The notes below the pieces were generated by a model. That model was not told where the DNA came from. It saw only the letters and a program-made list of their open reading frames with translations, and searched no databases. This document shows positions 60,722 through 64,000 of a stretch of DNA of 64,000 bases, piece by piece. Position numbers and translations under genes: made by a program. Numbering within the stretch: the first letter of the stretch is position 1; each line of letters opens with the position of its first letter. The stretch covers positions 4,464,001 to 4,528,000 of the forward strand of contig OY751490.1 in assembly GCA_963565915.1 (NCBI GenBank), in the 5' to 3' direction. Source of the DNA: Entoloma clypeatum (taxonomy: Eukaryota; Basidiomycota; Agaricomycetes; Agaricales; Entolomataceae).

Positions 60722-61680
60722 ATGTCGGCATCCGATTTTCAAAAGGAGATGGAGGCGCTGCAGGCTAAGCTCGCGGAGGTGGAGGCGAAAAAGCGAGCAG
60801 CGGAGGAGGAGGCTGCGAGGAAGGCTGAGGAGGAGCGGAGAGCGGAGGAAGAGAGGGCTGCGGAGGCGGCGCGGTTAGCGGAGGAGATGCGTCGGGCGTC
60901 GGAGCTGGCGGCTCAGAAAAGGGCCGATGAAGTGGCCGCTGCGCAAGGCGCATCGAGCAAGGGGTCGGGGGAGCCGCAGGCGGAGAAGAAGAAGAAGACG
61001 ACGAAGAAGAGGAAGGTGGAAGAAGTGTCGGCGATGGTTGGAGAGGGGTCGGGAGTCGGGGTCGGGGTCGGCACCTGTGATAGGTGCATTGTGAAGGGCG
61101 TCGAATGCGAACGCGATGAGTAAGTCCCTCTTTGGTTCGTCTCTTCTGTTTTAACCTTGTTTTTTTTAGGAATAAGTCGTCCTGCAAAGGATGTATCAAA
61201 GACAAGAAGAAGTGCGAGGTCGGAGCGTCGGAGGGGTCGGAGGTGAAGGAGGTGAAGAGAACGGTGAAGGTGGTTAAGGGGAAGAAAAAGGCGTCGGAGA
61301 TGCCGTCGGAGAGTGGGTCGGAGGACACCGTCTTGGGTGTCCTCAAGATGATACTGGCGGAGACGAGGCAGGTGAGGCGACTGCTAACAGCAGTCGAAGG
61401 CTCGGTGAACACCGAGTACCAACCCAAGTCGCCGGAGGTGTCGGAGGAAGGGTCGGAGTCGGAGATGGATACGGCGGAGGAGACGCACGAGTTGAGACTG
61501 GAGAAGAGGATTGCGAGAAGGATTAGGAAGGACCTGGTGAATAGGAAAAGGTTGGAGTTGCCGGAGCTGTCGGACGATTCCGACATGTCGATTTCGGAGC
61601 CGTCGGAGAAGGCGGAGTCGGGTAAGGAGGAGTCGGACAAGGAGGAGGGTCCGTCGAACAAGAAACAACGTACTAAGTAG
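60722..61680 (+). CDS. G2 antisense gene: coiled-coil Zn2Cys6-like nuclear protein
   Basis: Exons 60722-61119 and 61170-61680, joined by a 50-nt GTAAGT...TTTTAG intron, give 302 residues. From the ATG in AATATGTCG comes a long charged coiled coil (EMEALQAKLAEVEAKKRAAE). A basic stretch KKKKTTKKRK follows, then CDRCIVKGVEC, eight residues and CKGCIKDKKKC. The CX2CX6C-X8-CX2CX6C spacing is that of Gal4-type binuclear clusters, and the basic residues in the second half suit DNA contact. A second helical segment (VLGVLKMILAETRQVRRLLT) and Ser/Glu-rich acidic repeats lead to the basic end KKQRTK. The stop is 27 bp from the pol stop. Little residue identity to the G1 protein outside the cluster, but identical architecture and intron site. 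Confidence 0.82.
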
Positions 61681-61707
61681 ATAGAATAGTACTTGTTTTT
61701 TCTTGTT

Positions 61708-64000
61708 TCAGAGCGATGTGAGCGGACCCGGTTTGTCGGGATAAGCGGAGTGAAAGTCGGAGACAAGCTCGGGGGCGTTTTCCAATTCATTGGCTGGTAG
61801 CCAAGAGAATTCTTCATCAGTGTTTTCATATCCTAACCAACGGACAAAATATAGTAGCTTGCAGCTACGTCGTCGGTCGATCTTTGAGTCGACTATTTCA
61901 GCGATCTCGTACTCAAGTTCTCCGTCAATGTCAATCGGAGGAGGCGGAGGTTGGGTCCGATTCGGAATGGTGTTCGGAGTTGCGGGTTCAAGCATGGAGA
62001 CGTGGTAGACGGGGTGAACACCGCGGAATGTGTCGGGGAGTCGGAGGGTAAAGGAGTGTGTGCCGGGTTGTGCAATGATCTCGTATGGTCCCAAGTACTT
62101 TTCTGAGAGTTTCTTGGATGGGCGTGTTGTGCGGAAGAACTGTGCTTTGACGAAAACCTGTTGTCCGACAGAAAATGTCGGAGGTGCGATCCGATTATTG
62201 TCGGAGGACTTCTGGTAACGTCGTTGAGCGTCGGAGATGGTGGCTTTCAGTTCTTGGTGAAGTTCGTCTAAGTCGGTCACGAAGGATCGGGCTCGGGAAG
62301 AGGCGAGGTCTCGTTCCGGGTGAACAGTAATGTTCGGATGGTAACCCTTGTTAGCAAAGAAGGGAGATATGCCAGTGGTAGCACTAGGTGCGTTGTTGTA
62401 CGCGAACTCCGCAATCGGAAGGAGAGCGGACCAGTTGTCCTGTTGGTAGTTGCAGAATATCCGCAAGTACTGTTCGAGGGTCTGGTTAGTGCGTTCGGTT
62501 TGGCCATCGCCTTCGGGGTGGTAACCGGAGGTGAAGTGGAGGGTCATGTTTAGAGCCTTTCCGAGAGATCGGAAGAATCGGGAGACGAATTCGGGGCCGC
62601 GGTCGGAGGTGATATGTTCGGGGACGCCGTGTTTAGAGAAGACATGCAATACGAAGAGTACGGCAAGGTCTTCGGAGGTGCAGTGAATTGTTGTCGGAAT
62701 GAAAATACTTTGTTTCGTTAATCGGTCAACGATAACGAGGATTGAATCAAAGTTGTCGGAGGTCGGAAGGGTCTCGATGAAATCCATTGAGATAGAATTC
62801 CAAGGACGTTCGGGGATCGGAAGCTGTTTGAGTAGGCCGTAAGGCTTGTGTCTTTGTGGCTTCGATCGCATGCAAGTGGTACATGACTTGCAATAGTGTT
62901 TAACGAAATCTCGTATTCCGGGCCAGGTATAATCACGCTGAATGAGACTGAGTGTCTTGTTCTGACCTGGGTGTCCAGCAAGCATATGATCGTGCTTGTG
63001 CTGTAGGACTCGGAGTCGGAGGTCGTCGGAGTCGGGAACGTATATCCGATCGTCATGTCGGAGGAAACCATCGGGGTCGAGAGACCAGCGGGGTTTAGGA
63101 TCTTTAGAAAGAGTGTCGTAAAGAGTGTCGGAAGGGAGTGCTGTGAGTATGTCGTGGTGAAGCTTTTCTGTGTCCATGATAATGGTTGCACGGAGGACGG
63201 GCTCAAGGAGTTGAGTCGCGCGAACTGAAGCGGAGAGCTGTTTTTGCGAAAAGACTGGTCGGAGGTTGGTCGGATTGATGTCGACGTAGTCGCTATTTCC
63301 CCCTTTAGGATAGACATCCCAACGTCTAGTTAGAGAGTCAGGTTTAGTTCCCAATCGGCCGGGGCGGAATCGGATGACGAGGTTGAACTGAGAAAGGTAT
63401 TCCGACCATCGGACTTGTCGGCGTGAAAGAACTTTGGTGGTGGCAAAATACTCGAGATTTTTGTGGTCGGTAACGACGTCAATCGGAGTACTGGAGCCTT
63501 CGAGGTAATGGCGCCAAATTTTAAACGCTTCGTAGATGGCAAGAAGTTCCTTATCGTGGGTGTCATAGTTTACTTCGGGGGCCGTGAAGGTGCGGGAATG
63601 GAATGCGACGGGGTGGACTTCATTGTCGGAGGTGACTATCGACAGAATAGCCGCTAGGGCATAGTCGGATGCGTCGGTTTCGACAATTATCGGAGAGTCG
63701 GGAATCCAGTGTGTCAGGATCGGAGCGGTGGTAAATGCCTTTTTCAGGTCATTAAAAGCGGTTCGAGCGTCGTCGGAGAACAGCCAAGTGGCATGTTTCC
63801 TGGTTAAACGAGTGAGTGGAATAGTGATGTTGGAATAGAATGGAATGAAACGTCGGTAAAAGTTTGCAAAACCTAAAAAGGACTGGACGTCCTTCACTCT
63901 GCGCGGTTCAGGCCAATCCTGAATAATCTTGACTTTCGCTTCCGACATTTTGAGTCCGTCGGGAGAAAGGATAAATCCAAGATATTCTACAGTTTCGGCA
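61708..64000 (-). CDS. pol: G2 pol (C-terminal part: RT end, RNase H, integrase, chromodomain)
   Basis: Open from the window edge to the stop at 61708. It starts within RT (AETVEYLGFILSPDGLK). RNase H: IVETDASDYALAA and TDHKNLEYF. Integrase: zinc site HKHDHMLAGHPGQNK...CKSCTTC, catalytic SMDFIETLP, TSDRGPEF and DGQTERTNQ. Chromodomain: FVRWLGYENTDEEFSWLP. Close to G1 pol in order and sequence, and free of visible lesions in the part seen. Confidence 0.92.
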   Translation of the reverse strand, partial: AETVEYLGFILSPDGLKMSEAKVKIIQDWPEPRRVKDVQSFLGFANFYRRFIPFYSNITIPLTRLTRKHATWLFSDDARTAFNDLKKAFTTAPILTHWIPDSPIIVETDASDYALAAILSIVTSDNEVHPVAFHSRTFTAPEVNYDTHDKELLAIYEAFKIWRHYLEGSSTPIDVVTDHKNLEYFATTKVLSRRQVRWSEYLSQFNLVIRFRPGRLGTKPDSLTRRWDVYPKGGNSDYVDINPTNLRPVFSQKQLSASVRATQLLEPVLRATIIMDTEKLHHDILTALPSDTLYDTLSKDPKPRWSLDPDGFLRHDDRIYVPDSDDLRLRVLQHKHDHMLAGHPGQNKTLSLIQRDYTWPGIRDFVKHYCKSCTTCMRSKPQRHKPYGLLKQLPIPERPWNSISMDFIETLPTSDNFDSILVIVDRLTKQSIFIPTTIHCTSEDLAVLFVLHVFSKHGVPEHITSDRGPEFVSRFFRSLGKALNMTLHFTSGYHPEGDGQTERTNQTLEQYLRIFCNYQQDNWSALLPIAEFAYNNAPSATTGISPFFANKGYHPNITVHPERDLASSRARSFVTDLDELHQELKATISDAQRRYQKSSDNNRIAPPTFSVGQQVFVKAQFFRTTRPSKKLSEKYLGPYEIIAQPGTHSFTLRLPDTFRGVHPVYHVSMLEPATPNTIPNRTQPPPPPIDIDGELEYEIAEIVDSKIDRRRSCKLLYFVRWLGYENTDEEFSWLPANELENAPELVSDFHSAYPDKPGPLTSL

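Larger units (their letters stand above)
60081..64000 (-). mobile_element. gypsy G2: relative of G1, continues past the window
   Basis: 3' LTR 60081-60555 (475 bp), polypurine tract 60556-60571, antisense gene 60722-61680 and pol from 61708 to the end of the window. Layout is the same as in G1. The left flank is GAACT (60076-60080), so a matching GAACT is expected after the distant 5' LTR. Integrase catalytic residues are intact, unlike G1. Confidence 0.92.

Overview
The window looks like a repeat-dense piece of a basidiomycete (Agaricomycetes-type) nuclear genome. The evidence is short GT-AG introns of about 50-65 nt, a fungal SLATT-domain gene, a FunK1-type kinase relic, a KDZ (Kyakuja-Dileera-Zisupton) transposase fragment, and several chromodomain Ty3/gypsy families. 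I cannot name the species.

Left arm, 1-8.3 kb: low-copy sequence. It holds a doubtful small secreted Cys-rich gene (760-1326), a FunK1-like kinase relic (2649-3008), a five-exon SLATT 2-TM gene (3541-4607, minus), a P-loop NTPase gene (5424-7181, minus) and a 5'-truncated second SLATT copy (7570-7883, minus).

8.3-19.7 kb: CTGTAG-rich repeats and 20-bp minisatellites with a GGCCGTTGG-like core. One minisatellite is split by a complete gypsy element, G1 (8996-16376, minus). G1 carries gag, pol and an extra spliced gene on the opposite strand. That gene encodes a coiled-coil, Zn2Cys6-like, NLS-tailed protein.

19.7-58.3 kb: a nest of retrotransposons inside one old gypsy element, A1, whose LTRs lie at 19703-20103 and 57927-58327. 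Three insertions into A1 have perfect 5-bp target duplications: element B (23880-42913, GTGAG), a copia element D (43759-49502, CATTC) and the inverted copy A3 (51513-57680, ATATC). Inside B sit A2 (23983-35643) and C2 (35909-42055, CCTTC). Inside A2 sits C1 (26036-32183, GGTAT). C1, C2 and D have intact reading frames. A1, A2 and A3 are defective. B survives only as LTRs plus pieces of the antisense Zn2Cys6-like gene.

Right arm, 58.3-64 kb: a small unknown gene, a KDZ transposase relic, and gypsy element G2 (60081 to beyond the end, minus). G2 is a relative of G1 with the same antisense gene.

Most notable: three independent elements (G1, G2, B) keep a spliced antisense gene at the same place, tail-to-tail with pol and starting 120-170 bp from the 3' LTR. 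It has an intron that splits a CX2CX6C-X8-11-CX2CX6C cluster. Also of interest are a twice-copied non-autonomous element (A2/A3) that lacks RT motif A and an integrase catalytic Asp, and two candidate -1 frameshift sites joining gag and pol.
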